From SKLM01 sp964575455 (GTDB lineage Bacteria; Chloroflexota; Anaerolineae; B4-G1): 64,000 nucleotides of DNA. Location of the stretch: positions 1 to 64,000 of the forward strand of contig CAZNRX010000016.1 of the NCBI GenBank assembly GCA_964575455.1. Direction: 5' to 3'. Within the stretch, counting starts at the first letter, position 1, and the number at the start of each line of letters is the position of its first letter. Positions 44,058 to 52,860 of the stretch are shown here, piece by piece. The notes beneath the pieces are model-generated. The model saw only the letters and a program-made list of their open reading frames with translations, was not told where the DNA came from and ran no database searches. The position numbers were made by a program, and so were the translations under genes.

Positions 44058-44798
44058 ATGAATGATAGGGGATCGGTCCATATCGGGACCTCTGGCTGGC
44101 ATTATGATCACTGGGAAGGCCCGTTCTACCCCCAGGGGATGTCGAACAGCGATTGGCTCGCGTTCTACGCTAGCCGACTGCAGACGGTGGAGGTCAACAA
44201 CACCTTCTACCAGCTGCCGGAGGAGAGCACGCTGCGGACGTGGCGAGAGACGGTCCCAGAGGGGTTTGTCTTCGCGGTGAAGGCCAGCCAGTACATCACG
44301 CATATGAAGAAGCTCAAGGAGCCAGAGGGACCGGTCGATACGTTCTTGAGCCGCGTGGAGGCCCTGGGACCCCGCTTGGGCCCGATCCTCTTCCAACTTC
44401 CTCCGAATTGGCACTTCAACGGTCGGCGACTGCGCTCTTTCCTGGAGGTGCTGCCTCCTGATCAGCGGTACGCCTTCGAGCTGCGCGACCCTGACTGGCT
44501 CAACGAGGAGGCTTACGGGATTCTGGAGGAGCACGGCCGGGGCCATGCTGCGTTCTGCATCTACGACTTCCATGGTCGGCAGTCCCCGAAGAGGATCACG
44601 GCTGATTTCGTCTACGTCCGGCTGCACGGCCCGTACGGGCCGTATCGGGGCACGTACGACACCGAGACCCTGGCTGGATGGGCCGGCGCTTTCTCCACGT
44701 GGCGCGAGCAGGGAAGGGACGTGTACTGTTACTTCGATAACGATGAGGCGGGCTACGCGGTTCAGAATGCGATGGAGCTTCGGGGGATGCTCAGGTAG
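44058..44798 (+). CDS. DUF72 family protein (YecE-like)
   Basis: This 246-aa TIM-barrel-like protein is of the DUF72 family. Recognisable segments are IGTSGWHYDHWEGPFYP at the start, YASRLQTVEVNNTFYQLP, FAVKASQYITHMKKL, PILFQLPPNWHFN, VRLHGPYGPYRGTY and the C-terminal VYCYFDNDEAGYAVQNAMEL. The reaction is unknown. It lies alone between the PRC-barrel gene and the HPF-like gene on the same strand. Confidence 0.9.
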   Translation: MNDRGSVHIGTSGWHYDHWEGPFYPQGMSNSDWLAFYASRLQTVEVNNTFYQLPEESTLRTWRETVPEGFVFAVKASQYITHMKKLKEPEGPVDTFLSRVEALGPRLGPILFQLPPNWHFNGRRLRSFLEVLPPDQRYAFELRDPDWLNEEAYGILEEHGRGHAAFCIYDFHGRQSPKRITADFVYVRLHGPYGPYRGTYDTETLAGWAGAFSTWREQGRDVYCYFDNDEAGYAVQNAMELRGMLR

Positions 44799-44814
44799 GG
44801 GAACCCTGTGACAT

Positions 44815-44861
44815 CGCCCTGGGCTGAAGGCCCAGGGCGCAGGGGCGAAGCCCTTCGGGCT
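44815..44861. repeat. REP-like double hairpin
   Basis: CGCCCTGGGC (44815-44824) and GCCCAGGGCG (44830-44839) form a perfect 10-bp stem with a TGAAG loop. AGCCC-TTC-GGGCT (44849-44861) adds a second hairpin. No T-run follows. Confidence 0.65.
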
Positions 44862-44930
44862 GGGAATTGGGAGATAGAAGACGTAAGTGAGGTTGTCTAG
44901 CAGGACGGTTGTTTGAGGGAGGAGAGAGGT

Positions 44931-45284
44931 ATGCCAGACATCAAGACTGATCTCGACTTTGAGTTCTACAGCGAGGATCTGCCTAATCCGGATCTGGAGG
45001 ACGACCTGTGGGCGGAGGCGTGGAACCGCGTTCAAGCGCTGGCCAAAGGCCACGACGATATGATCGGTGCCTCGGCCGCTGTCGAACGGGTCGAGCATCG
45101 CGAGACGCCGCACGTCTACAGGGCTCGCATCGTCGGCTACGTCCGCCCGGATAACGTTGTCACGGTGGAGAAGGCGGATAAGCCTATGGCCGCGCTGCAG
45201 CAGGCGCTCGATGCCCTGGAGCGGCAGGTGCGCAAGAAGAGGGGGAGAAGCGTGGCCCAACTGGGCGGCCCACTTGGGCCGTGA
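44931..45284 (+). CDS. Small protein resembling ribosome hibernation factor (HPF/RaiA) N-domain
   Basis: This 117-aa acidic protein ends in a helix MAALQQALDALERQVRKKR. That helix strongly resembles the final helix of HPF/RaiA (pattern A-ID-A-x-D-x-LERQLRK), and it is preceded by beta strands (HVYRARIVGYVRPDNVVTVEKAD). The match is to the fold pattern only, and the N-terminus differs from canonical HPF. A role in ribosome hibernation is therefore a hypothesis. ATG 44931 has GGAGGAGAGAGG upstream and is preferred over an upstream in-frame start at 44913. Confidence 0.65.
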   Translation: MPDIKTDLDFEFYSEDLPNPDLEDDLWAEAWNRVQALAKGHDDMIGASAAVERVEHRETPHVYRARIVGYVRPDNVVTVEKADKPMAALQQALDALERQVRKKRGRSVAQLGGPLGP

Positions 45285-45300
45285 GCCCTGGGAGAAACCC

Positions 45301-45618
45301 TAGTGCTCTTTCACACAACAGACCTTGGCTTTTCCCTGCTCCCAGCCCTCGTCCTCGAGGGCGGTCTGGCCCAGGACAAGGCTCGATAGCACGCGTAAGC
45401 CGCCCCGAGACGGGGCTCAGAGCGACTGAAAAGTCCAAGTTAGACGTGTGAAATTCCACTAGTGCTCTTTCACACAACAGACCTTGGCTTTTCCCTGCTC
45501 CCAGCCCTCGTCCTCGAGGGCGGTCTGGCCCAAGACAAGGCTCGATAGCACGCGTAAACCGCCCCGAGACGGGGCTCAGAGCAACTGAAAAGTCCAAGTT
45601 AGACGTGTGAAATGGCAC
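45301..45618. mobile_element. Tandem pair of 159-bp MITE-like elements
   Basis: Two direct copies (45301-45459 and 45460-45618) differ at only a few positions. Each starts TAGTGCTCTTTCACAC and ends with an imperfect inverted copy (GTGTGAAATGGCACTA at the second end, 14 of 16 complementary). Each is bounded by TA, as for elements mobilised by IS630/Tc1-type transposases. Neither copy encodes a protein. They lie between the HPF-like gene and the next gene, with no transposase in the window. Confidence 0.8.
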
Positions 45619-45725
45619 TAGCAAGGTGATCGCCACGGTGCGGCGAATTTCCCACGGGCGCTGTGTGGTGCGTGGCACCTCACGATGGTAAGTAGGTTAG
45701 CATGCAGAGAGAGTGGAGGGCTAAG

Positions 45726-46283
45726 ATGACGAAGACCTATACGTATACGGCAAGAAGCGCCGAGAATCCGGAGCGGGTCGTGACGTTCACGCTGCGCGAT
45801 TCTCGTATGTCCGTTGGGGTGGGGGCGCCGCTGGAGCAGATGGAGCGTGCGATCCAGCTGGGCCGCGGCGAGGAAGCGCCCGAAGAGAAAGAGATCGAGG
45901 AAGCAGCCGAGGTTGAGGTGCGGGAGACGGAGAAACCGAAGCTCTGGCTGCGGCCGGTGGCTGTCTCGCTGGCTGAGCGGGGCACGCGCCCGGTTCACGT
46001 GGATGACGTGGTCGCCAACGTGAGGGACGACTGGCTGCAGGTCAGGGCGTGGATCCGCACCGGTGGGCTGCGCCTGATCCCGATTACGCTGATCGACGGC
46101 CGGGTCGACAATCCGGTAGCGGCTCAGGACTTCGTGGAGGAGGTTCAGGAGCGCAAGACGGTCAGTGGGTGGGACGTGTTCGACCTGTTCGATTACTGGG
46201 CAACGTGGGTCGTGGCCGGGATCCTTGCCCTGGTCATGTTCCAGCAGTGGCGGCGCAAGGGCAGTGATAAGGGCGAGGCGTAG
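45726..46283 (+). CDS. Hypothetical protein with C-terminal membrane anchor
   Basis: This 185-aa protein has a beta-strand start (YTYTARSAENPERVVTFTLRD), an acidic central linker (EEAPEEKEIEEAAEVEV), a compact region (LRPVAVSLAERGTRPVHVDDV) and one C-terminal transmembrane helix (WATWVVAGILALVMF) with basic residues after it. I recognise no family. ATG 45726 is chosen because GGAGGG lies just upstream. It precedes the P-type ATPase by 38 nt and may share its transcript. Confidence 0.75.
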   Translation: MTKTYTYTARSAENPERVVTFTLRDSRMSVGVGAPLEQMERAIQLGRGEEAPEEKEIEEAAEVEVRETEKPKLWLRPVAVSLAERGTRPVHVDDVVANVRDDWLQVRAWIRTGGLRLIPITLIDGRVDNPVAAQDFVEEVQERKTVSGWDVFDLFDYWATWVVAGILALVMFQQWRRKGSDKGEA

Positions 46284-46321
46284 CGAGATGGGAGTAAGGC
46301 GTATGGGCGTGTGGGAGCAAG

Positions 46322-49207
46322 ATGAGATCTGAAGACGGCGATCGAACTCAGGCCGACGAAGGTCTGGACCTGGACAATCCAGCCGAAGGGGCGTCGTCAA
46401 CGGGCGATAAGTCGCCTAGGGGCGATGTCGAAGACGAGGCCGGGAAGGGCGTGACGAAACCCTGGATCCGCCCCGTCGACGAGGTCGTCGAGGCGTTGAA
46501 CGTCTCTCTCACTCAGGGGCTGGACCCGCAGGAGGTGCGGCGGAGGCGACGGCGTTATGGACGAAACCGGCTGCGGTCCGCGGAGACGAGAAGCGCGTGG
46601 GATATCCTGGTTGAGCAGTTCAAGAGCGTGATCGTTGCGCTGCTTGCCTCGGCGGCGATCGTCTCCTTCGCCTTCGGCGAGGTGGTGGAGGGCATCGCCA
46701 TCGGTGTGGTGATTCTGATCAACGCGGCCATCGGCTTCGTCACCGAGCTCCGGGCCGTGCGCTCGATGGAGGCGCTGCAAGAACTGAGCCAGGTCAGCGC
46801 CAAGGTCCGCCGTGACGGCCAGGCGAAGGAGGTCCCCGCCGAGGAGATCGTCCCGGGCGACGTTGTGCTCGTGGACGGCGGGGACATGGTGACGGCTGAC
46901 CTGCGCCTGTTTGAGGCCTCCAAGCTGCAGGCGAACGAATCGGCGCTGACGGGCGAGTCGGTGCCGGTCGGCAAACAGACCGAGCCCGTTGGCGAGGAGA
47001 CGCCGCTGGCCGAGCGCTCCAGTATGCTCTTCAAGGGGACCGCTGTGACCCGAGGGTCGGGCGCGGGCGTCGTGGTGGCCACCGGCATGGACACGGAGCT
47101 GGGTCACATCTCGTCCCTCGTGGAGGAGGCGGAGGAGGAGATCACGCCTCTGGAGAGGCGGCTGAGCCAGCTGGGGCACCGTCTGATCTGGATCACGCTG
47201 GGCATCGCGGCCTTGGTGACCGTCTCGGGGGCCCTCAGCGGGAGAGATGTCTTCCTGATGATTCGATCCGGCATCGCCCTGGCGGTGGCGAGCGTTCCTG
47301 AGGGCTTGCCCATCGTGGCCACCGTGGCTCTGGCGCGAGGTATGTGGCGCATGGCACGCCGAAACGCCGTCGTCAATCAGCTCTCGGCCGTGGAGACGCT
47401 GGGCTCTACCAACGTGATTCTGACCGACAAGACCGGGACGTTGACCGAGAACCGCATGACGGTCACCCGGGTGGTGCTGCCCTCTGACGGGAAAGCGCCG
47501 TCAGGAGAGACACGCACTCGGATCGAGGTCAGCGGAGAGGGGCTCGATATTGAGGGCACATTCAGTCGGGATGGGCGTTCTGTGGAACCCCAGGAGCACG
47601 AGCTGCTGCGGCGCTTGCTGGAGGTCGGCGTGCTGTGCAACAATGCCGTGCTGAACGAGGATGCCTCCGATGACGGGGTCTCATCCGTTGGGGAGCCTAC
47701 GGAGGTCGCGCTCCTGGTGGCTGGGGCCAAGGCGGGCATCAGGTACGATGAGCTCACGGGCGGATCGCCCGAGCGAATGCCCGAGGTGCGAGAGGTGGCC
47801 TTTGACCCCGAGATCAAGATGATGGCCACGTTCCACCAGCGGCAAGAGGATGATGGCGACTACCTCGTGGCCGTCAAGGGGGCTCTGGAGGCGGTCATCG
47901 ACTCCTCGACGCACGTTCTGACGGAGGAGGGGAGGCGAGAGCTGACGGATGAGGCGCGGCAGAGGTGGATCGAGGAGAACCGCCAGATGGCCGGGCAGGG
48001 GCTGCGCGTCATCGCCATGGCGAGCAGGACTGCTGAGGGGCCGCTCTCGCCCCCGTCGTCCGACGAGGATCCGTACCACCAGCTGACGTTTCTGGGTCTC
48101 CAGGCGCTGCTTGATCCGCCGCGCAGTGACGTGCGGGACTCGATCAAAGGGGCGCAGCATGCCGGGGTGCGGGTGGTGATGGTCACAGGTGACCAGCCGG
48201 CCACAGCCCGCAACGTCGCGCACGCCGTCGGACTGGTGGACGATAGCGACGCGCCGGTGATCCACGGCGGGGACGTTGATGACCTCCGCAGTCTGAGCGA
48301 AGAGGAGCGAGGGCGCGTCTTGCGAGCGCCGATCTTCGCGCGCGTGAGCCCGGAGCAGAAGCTGGACCTGATCGCGCTCCACCAGGAGAGCAACGCGATT
48401 GTGGCGATGACGGGTGACGGGGTGAACGATGCACCAGCGCTGAAGAAGGCGGACATCGGCGTGGCGATGGGGCAGCGGGGCACGCAGGTGGCGAAGGAGG
48501 CAGCCGACATGGTGCTGAAGGATGACCGCCTCTCGACCATCGTCGCCGCCATTCAGCAGGGGCGCACAATCTTCAACAACATCCGCAAGTTCGTCCTCTA
48601 CCTGCTATCCTGTAACGTAGCCGAGATCATGATCGTCGGGCTGGCCTCTCTGGTGAATGCTCCCTTGCCGATTCTGCCGCTCCAGATTCTGTTCCTCAAT
48701 CTGGTCACCGACGTCTTCCCGGCGCTCGCTCTGGGGGTGGGCCGGGGCGATCCGCACGTCATGGAGCGCCCGCCGCGCGATCCCGACGAGCGGGTGCTGA
48801 TGCGCCAACACTGGATGGGCATCTTGGGCTACAGCTCGGTGATCAGCGTCGCGGTGCTGGGGGCGCTGGCGGTCTCGGTGCTCTGGCTGGGCGTGAGCGA
48901 GGCCCGCGCGGTCACGATCTCATTTCTCACGCTGGCCTTCGCGCAGCTGTGGCACGTGTTCAACATGCGCGACCACGACACTGGCGTGATTGACAATGAC
49001 ATCGTTCAGAATCGTTGGATCTGGGGGGCTCTGGCCCTTTGCACGGCGCTGCTGCTTCTGGCGGTCTACGTGCCGGGTTTCGCGAATCTGCTTAGGGTGG
49101 AGAAGCCTGGCCTCGAGGGATGGACGCTGATTATTGGCGCGAGCCTGATTCCCTGGTTCGTTGGCTTGATCGTCAAAGCAGTCGATGGTATGCGAATCAC
49201 GACGTGA
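46322..49207 (+). CDS. P-type cation-transporting ATPase (P2 type, Ca2+/Na+-like)
   Basis: This 961-aa pump has an N-terminal cation-ATPase domain (about 40-110), the actuator loop with ALTGESVPV, the M4 ion-site motif PEGLP (about residue 326), phosphorylation Asp in DKTGTLT (about 368) and the hinge TGDGVNDAPALKKADIGVAMG (about 695). Six C-terminal helices follow. PEGLP points to the P2 group (SERCA-like calcium or related pumps) and argues against heavy-metal P1B pumps, whose M4 site has CPC. The ion is not decided. It has no metal-binding N-terminal domain. GGGAG precedes the ATG. Confidence 0.92.
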   Translation: MRSEDGDRTQADEGLDLDNPAEGASSTGDKSPRGDVEDEAGKGVTKPWIRPVDEVVEALNVSLTQGLDPQEVRRRRRRYGRNRLRSAETRSAWDILVEQFKSVIVALLASAAIVSFAFGEVVEGIAIGVVILINAAIGFVTELRAVRSMEALQELSQVSAKVRRDGQAKEVPAEEIVPGDVVLVDGGDMVTADLRLFEASKLQANESALTGESVPVGKQTEPVGEETPLAERSSMLFKGTAVTRGSGAGVVVATGMDTELGHISSLVEEAEEEITPLERRLSQLGHRLIWITLGIAALVTVSGALSGRDVFLMIRSGIALAVASVPEGLPIVATVALARGMWRMARRNAVVNQLSAVETLGSTNVILTDKTGTLTENRMTVTRVVLPSDGKAPSGETRTRIEVSGEGLDIEGTFSRDGRSVEPQEHELLRRLLEVGVLCNNAVLNEDASDDGVSSVGEPTEVALLVAGAKAGIRYDELTGGSPERMPEVREVAFDPEIKMMATFHQRQEDDGDYLVAVKGALEAVIDSSTHVLTEEGRRELTDEARQRWIEENRQMAGQGLRVIAMASRTAEGPLSPPSSDEDPYHQLTFLGLQALLDPPRSDVRDSIKGAQHAGVRVVMVTGDQPATARNVAHAVGLVDDSDAPVIHGGDVDDLRSLSEEERGRVLRAPIFARVSPEQKLDLIALHQESNAIVAMTGDGVNDAPALKKADIGVAMGQRGTQVAKEAADMVLKDDRLSTIVAAIQQGRTIFNNIRKFVLYLLSCNVAEIMIVGLASLVNAPLPILPLQILFLNLVTDVFPALALGVGRGDPHVMERPPRDPDERVLMRQHWMGILGYSSVISVAVLGALAVSVLWLGVSEARAVTISFLTLAFAQLWHVFNMRDHDTGVIDNDIVQNRWIWGALALCTALLLLAVYVPGFANLLRVEKPGLEGWTLIIGASLIPWFVGLIVKAVDGMRITT

Positions 49208-49230
49208 CACAGTAAAGGAGGCGAGGCACG

Positions 49231-50430
49231 TTGCTACTCTCTCGATCTGAGCTTGAGGATCTGACGCAGACGTACGACCAATGGCACGTCTCGATCTACA
49301 TGCCCACCTATAGAGCGGGGGATGAGATTCGGCAGAACGCGATACGCTTCAAGAACCTGCTCAATCAGGCGGAGGAGCAGCTGGTCGAGGGGGGCATGCG
49401 GCGGCCGGAGGCGCAGGAGCTGCTCTCTCCGGGGCGGGCGCTGGCCGAGGATGAGATATTCTGGCAGCGGCGGAGCGATGGGCTGGCTGTGTTCCTCGCG
49501 GAGGATATGACGCGCAAGTACCGGCTGCCCTTGGACTTCGAGGACTTGTTGGTGGTCGGCGGCCGCTTCCACGTCAAGCCGCTGCTATCGGTGCTGAGCA
49601 ACAACGGCCGGTTCTACGTCCTGGCCTTGAGCCAGCACGAGACCCGGCTGCTTCAAGGAACGCGTCACCGCATTGGCGAGATCGATCTGGACGACGAAGA
49701 GCGGGTGCCGGAATCGATCGTCGAGATCCTGAAGTGGGAGGATCCGGAGAAGCGGCTGCAGGCTCACACAGGTACCGAGGCGGTTATCGACGGGGGCGTG
49801 GTGGTCATTTTCCACGGCCACGGGGTGGCAAGCCAGGACGACCCTGACGATAAGATTCTGCGCTACTTCCAACGTTTGGACCTGGGGGTCGCTGACCTGC
49901 TGGCGGACGACGATGCCCCCCTGGTCCTGGCGGGGGATGGTTTCCTGCTGCCGCTCTACCGTGAGGCGAACAGCTATCCGCACCTGGCGCAGGAGGGCAT
50001 CGCCAAACAGCCGGACGAATTGAGCGCCGAAGAGCTGCACCGGGAGGCCTGGTCCATCGTCCGTTCGACCTTCTCCCAGGCCCAGGAGCGGGCCGAGGAG
50101 ACGTACCACCATCTTTCTGGCACGGAGAGCGAGCGGGTGGCGCGCGACGTTGAGGAGGTTGTGCGAGCGGCCGCCTTCGGGCGCGTAGAGGGGCTCTTCG
50201 TCGCCAGGGACGAGCAGCGGTGGGGGGCTTTCGACGAGGAGACGAGCGCGGTCGAGCTGCACGAGGAGCAGCAGCCGGGCGATCAGGACCTTCTCGACGT
50301 CGCGGCTGTTCAGACGATGCTTCATGAGGGTTGGCTCTTCGTGGTCGACGGCCAGGATGTGCCGCGGGACGACGAGCAAAGCGGCCTGGGCGCCCGCGAG
50401 CATTCACTGGCCGCTGTGCTTCGGTGGTGA
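49231..50430 (+). CDS. baeRF-type protein (bacterial archaeo-eukaryotic release-factor-like)
   Basis: This 399-aa protein resembles the baeRF families, which share the eRF1/Pelota-type middle and C-terminal folds. Recognisable stretches are VSIYMPTYRAGDEIRQNAIRFKNLL, FWQRRSDGLAVFL, FHVKPLLSVLSNNGRFYVLALS and RVEGLFVARDEQRWGAF. These proteins are suspected to act in ribosome rescue or stress, without direct proof for this type. The TTG start at 49231 is supported by AAAGGAGG 8-9 nt upstream. It follows the ATPase by 23 nt. Confidence 0.82.
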   Translation: MLLSRSELEDLTQTYDQWHVSIYMPTYRAGDEIRQNAIRFKNLLNQAEEQLVEGGMRRPEAQELLSPGRALAEDEIFWQRRSDGLAVFLAEDMTRKYRLPLDFEDLLVVGGRFHVKPLLSVLSNNGRFYVLALSQHETRLLQGTRHRIGEIDLDDEERVPESIVEILKWEDPEKRLQAHTGTEAVIDGGVVVIFHGHGVASQDDPDDKILRYFQRLDLGVADLLADDDAPLVLAGDGFLLPLYREANSYPHLAQEGIAKQPDELSAEELHREAWSIVRSTFSQAQERAEETYHHLSGTESERVARDVEEVVRAAAFGRVEGLFVARDEQRWGAFDEETSAVELHEEQQPGDQDLLDVAAVQTMLHEGWLFVVDGQDVPRDDEQSGLGAREHSLAAVLRW

Positions 50431-50452
50431 ACACGCCCGGGGTTGATTCCTG

Positions 50453-51499
50453 ATGCCCAGCGGTTCGCGCTCGATGGGACACGCGTTCATCGTCCTCAAT
50501 CCGGTGGCGGGACAGAGCAGTGACGAGATGCGGCGTCATCTGGAGCGGCACTTCGCCGCCACGGGCTGGACGTGCGAGCTATACGCTACCACTGGCGAGG
50601 AACGCGTCGCGGATGTGGTGCGGGCCGCTTTGCCTCGGGCGCCGGAGCGGGTCGACGACCAAGTGGATCTTGTCGTCGCGGCCGGGGGCGACGGGACCGT
50701 ATCCGGTGTAGCGGGGGGGATCGCACAGACCGAGATCCCATTGGGCGTCATCCCTCTTGGCACGGGGAACACGTTTGCGCGTGAGCTAGGTATTCCCCTG
50801 GCTCTTGAGCCGGCGCTGAACCTGTTGACGGGCGATCACACCCTGCTGAACGTCGACGGCATGGCAGTTGGCGAGCGGTTCTTCGTGCTGAGCGTAAGCA
50901 TCGGGATCAGCGGTTTGATTATGCGCGACACCGAGCGGGCGGACAAGCGTCGTTTTGGACGCGTGGCCTACGTTTGGACCGGGCTGAGGAAGCTATTTGG
51001 CTACCAGCCTCACCGGTTCGGCGTGACGATCGACCACGAGCAGACCCGATTGATCCGAGCGTCGGAGATCGCCATCGCCAACAGCGGAGCCCTGGGTGAT
51101 CCATCGCTGCGCTGGAGTCCGCACGTCGAGCTGGACGATGGCCGCATCGATGTCTGTATCCTGCGTGCCAGATCCGTCCTGGACTACATCGGCTTGGCCG
51201 TAGCTGTGGTGCTCAGACGGCACGCCGAGGAGCCAGGGATACGTCACTACATCGCAGAGCGCCGGGTTGAGGTGGATACCCGCTCTGATCTACCCGTGCA
51301 GGGTGACGGGGAGTTCATCGGGAAGCCCCCCGTTGAGGTGACCGTGTTGCCTGGCGCTTTCCGGGTGGTCGTACCTCTCTCACTCTCCCATGATCTGAAG
51401 CACGAGCCGCCGGGAACGGGGACGGGTGTCGAAGTCGAGGAAGACGATCTGCTGCCACGTGCCCAACGTGAGGTCACCGTCGACGAAGGGGACGGTTAG
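50453..51499 (+). CDS. Diacylglycerol kinase family lipid kinase
   Basis: This 348-aa lipid kinase is of the DagK/YegS fold. It has the nucleotide motif VVAAGGDGTVSGVAGGI (about 78-94), then IPLGTGNTFARELGIP, and C-terminal HVELDDGRIDVCIL. The family core ends near VLPGAFRVVVPL; about 35 more residues (HEPPGTGTGVEVEEDD) run antisense across the end of the convergent yjbQ gene and are probably a tail gained by loss of an earlier stop. An internal Met at codon 8 is an alternative start. Confidence 0.88.
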   Translation: MPSGSRSMGHAFIVLNPVAGQSSDEMRRHLERHFAATGWTCELYATTGEERVADVVRAALPRAPERVDDQVDLVVAAGGDGTVSGVAGGIAQTEIPLGVIPLGTGNTFARELGIPLALEPALNLLTGDHTLLNVDGMAVGERFFVLSVSIGISGLIMRDTERADKRRFGRVAYVWTGLRKLFGYQPHRFGVTIDHEQTRLIRASEIAIANSGALGDPSLRWSPHVELDDGRIDVCILRARSVLDYIGLAVAVVLRRHAEEPGIRHYIAERRVEVDTRSDLPVQGDGEFIGKPPVEVTVLPGAFRVVVPLSLSHDLKHEPPGTGTGVEVEEDDLLPRAQREVTVDEGDG

Positions 51500-51796
51500 A
51501 GAGGGTCCGATCATAGCGCCTCGGACGTGAGAACGGCCGTTATCATCTCCCCAGCGGAGGTGGTGGCGGTAGTCTCGGTCGGGCGGCGCGATCTCATCCA
51601 GAACCTGCTCGAGGTCATGGAGAGCGCCGCTTTCATATTCGATGGTGGACAACCCGCCGGTCGAGCCGGGGCAGAAGACGGTCACGGTTCCATTCTCCAC
51701 CTCACTCTCCTTCACGGCCTGACCGACGCGTGACGTGATGTCGAGGATGTCGCAGTTTCCTTCTGTTTGCAGGTTAAGCTCACGGGTGATGACCAT
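51380..51796 (-). CDS. yjbQ: YjbQ/UPF0047 family protein
   Basis: This 138-aa, full-length UPF0047 protein has the family ending WQQIVFLDFDTRPRSRRLVL and the conserved histidines in YRHHLRWGDDN and SHVRGAMIG. Members have been reported to show thiamin phosphate synthase-like activity as a secondary activity. GAGAGG precedes the ATG. Its last 120 nt overlap the 3' end of the lipid kinase gene on the opposite strand. Because the family C-terminus is complete here, both genes are likely real. Confidence 0.9.
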   Translation of the reverse strand: MVITRELNLQTEGNCDILDITSRVGQAVKESEVENGTVTVFCPGSTGGLSTIEYESGALHDLEQVLDEIAPPDRDYRHHLRWGDDNGRSHVRGAMIGPSLTVPFVDGDLTLGTWQQIVFLDFDTRPRSRRLVLQIMGE

Positions 51797-51829
51797 GGGA
51801 CCTCTCTTTCAGTCTTGTCTCTGCTTTCA

Positions 51830-51872
51830 GGTGCCTGGCACTGAACGGCGCCTTCGGCAAGTGCCAGGCACC
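51830..51872. repeat. REP-like hairpin with perfect 13-bp stem
   Basis: GGTGCCTGGCACT (51830-51842) and AGTGCCAGGCACC (51860-51872) are perfect complements around a 17-nt loop. It lies between yjbQ and the GT2 gene and runs into CCGGGTCGAC, the start of the 19-bp dispersed repeat. Confidence 0.75.
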
Positions 51873-51890
51873 GGGTCGACGGGGGAGATG

Positions 51891-52793
51891 CTACTTGGTC
51901 GACTCGACGCGTTTCCACAGCGTGTCGAAAGGGCGCCGCAGCAAGCGTACCCTGATCAACACAAGCACCCAGAGGTGCAGTCGAGCGAGGAAAAGCAGCA
52001 GCGTCCAGAGAAACTCGCGGGTGCTTCTCGGATACGCCAGGGCCATTCGCGCCCCGGTCTTGAGCTCCAGCCAGGCGGAGCGCATACGGACAGGGGATTC
52101 GCGCACGTATTCCTGCGCGTAGCCGCCCGCTGAGCGGACCTTCTGCCGCAGCCAGTCGCTGTAAGTGGTCGGATAGCGGACGTAGACGCGCGCGTCGGGG
52201 GCGTAGCGAATGCGGTAGCCCTGTTGTGCGATGTGGTGCGAGATGACGGCGTCCTCGGCCAATGCGTCCTCCGGCACGCGGTCGACGAGCGAGTGTCGAA
52301 CGGCGAGGAGGTAGCCGGAGCATAGGAGGAAGCGCCCCTGCCGGTCGCGCTTGAGACGCATGCGGTGGATGGTGTCCGTCAGCAGGTGCGACCAGTAGCC
52401 CATCTGGGTCTCTCTGGGGTTGACGCTGATGGGGTGACCGCTGACGGCGCCAACCTGAGGGTCTGCGAAGGGGGCCAGGAGCGGCTCCAGGGCCCCGTTG
52501 TCGATCACCACGTCTCCATCGCTGAGCGCCACGATCTCGCCCTGCGCTGCCTCCAGGCCAGCGTTCACGGCGGTTGGCTTACCCCGTTGGGGATCGGCGA
52601 CGTGGCGCACGGGCGCACGCGCTGCTTCGTGGCTTACGGCGTAGCTATCCACCACGGCTGTGGTCTCCGGATCGGGACAGACGACGATGAGCTCGGCCTG
52701 TTCGGGCATCTGGGCCAGGAAGGCCTCAATGGCCTGGCCGACGGTCTCAGCCTCGCGGAAGGCCGTGATGATCACGCTGAGTCTGGGCGTCAT
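51891..52793 (-). CDS. Family 2 glycosyltransferase
   Basis: This 300-aa GT2 (GT-A fold) enzyme has the N-terminal strand LSVIITAFREAETVGQAIEAFLAQ, the DXD-like metal site in IVALSDGDVVIDN and the acceptor-side motif EDALAEDAVISHHIAQQG. A short hydrophobic C-terminal segment (FLWTLLLFLARLHLWVLVLI) could anchor it to the membrane. The product is unknown, and it is separate from the polysaccharide operon at 15282-25152. Confidence 0.85.
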   Translation of the reverse strand: MTPRLSVIITAFREAETVGQAIEAFLAQMPEQAELIVVCPDPETTAVVDSYAVSHEAARAPVRHVADPQRGKPTAVNAGLEAAQGEIVALSDGDVVIDNGALEPLLAPFADPQVGAVSGHPISVNPRETQMGYWSHLLTDTIHRMRLKRDRQGRFLLCSGYLLAVRHSLVDRVPEDALAEDAVISHHIAQQGYRIRYAPDARVYVRYPTTYSDWLRQKVRSAGGYAQEYVRESPVRMRSAWLELKTGARMALAYPRSTREFLWTLLLFLARLHLWVLVLIRVRLLRRPFDTLWKRVESTK

Positions 52794-52815
52794 AGGTGGC
52801 GTCTCATGGGGGTCA

Positions 52816-52846
52816 GGTGCAACGCACCGGGGAGGTGCGTCGCACC
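52816..52846. repeat. 31-bp GGTGC-type palindromic repeat, copy 1
   Basis: This copy starts GGTGCAACGCACC and ends GGTGCGTCGCACC, two hairpin-like halves. Related copies lie at 53339-53369 and 53382-53412, on the other side of the DUF296 gene. Confidence 0.75.
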
Positions 52847-52860
52847 GGAGCCGGTGTGGC

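Noticed and set aside
44815..44861. Intrinsic terminator after the DUF72 gene
   Set aside because: The hairpins are strong but no T-run follows; a REP-like element is the better reading.
45184..45678. Reverse-strand open frame of 164 codons with a 53-residue internal duplication
   Set aside because: It reads straight across the tandem MITE pair and into the end of the HPF-like gene; the protein repeat is just the DNA repeat translated.
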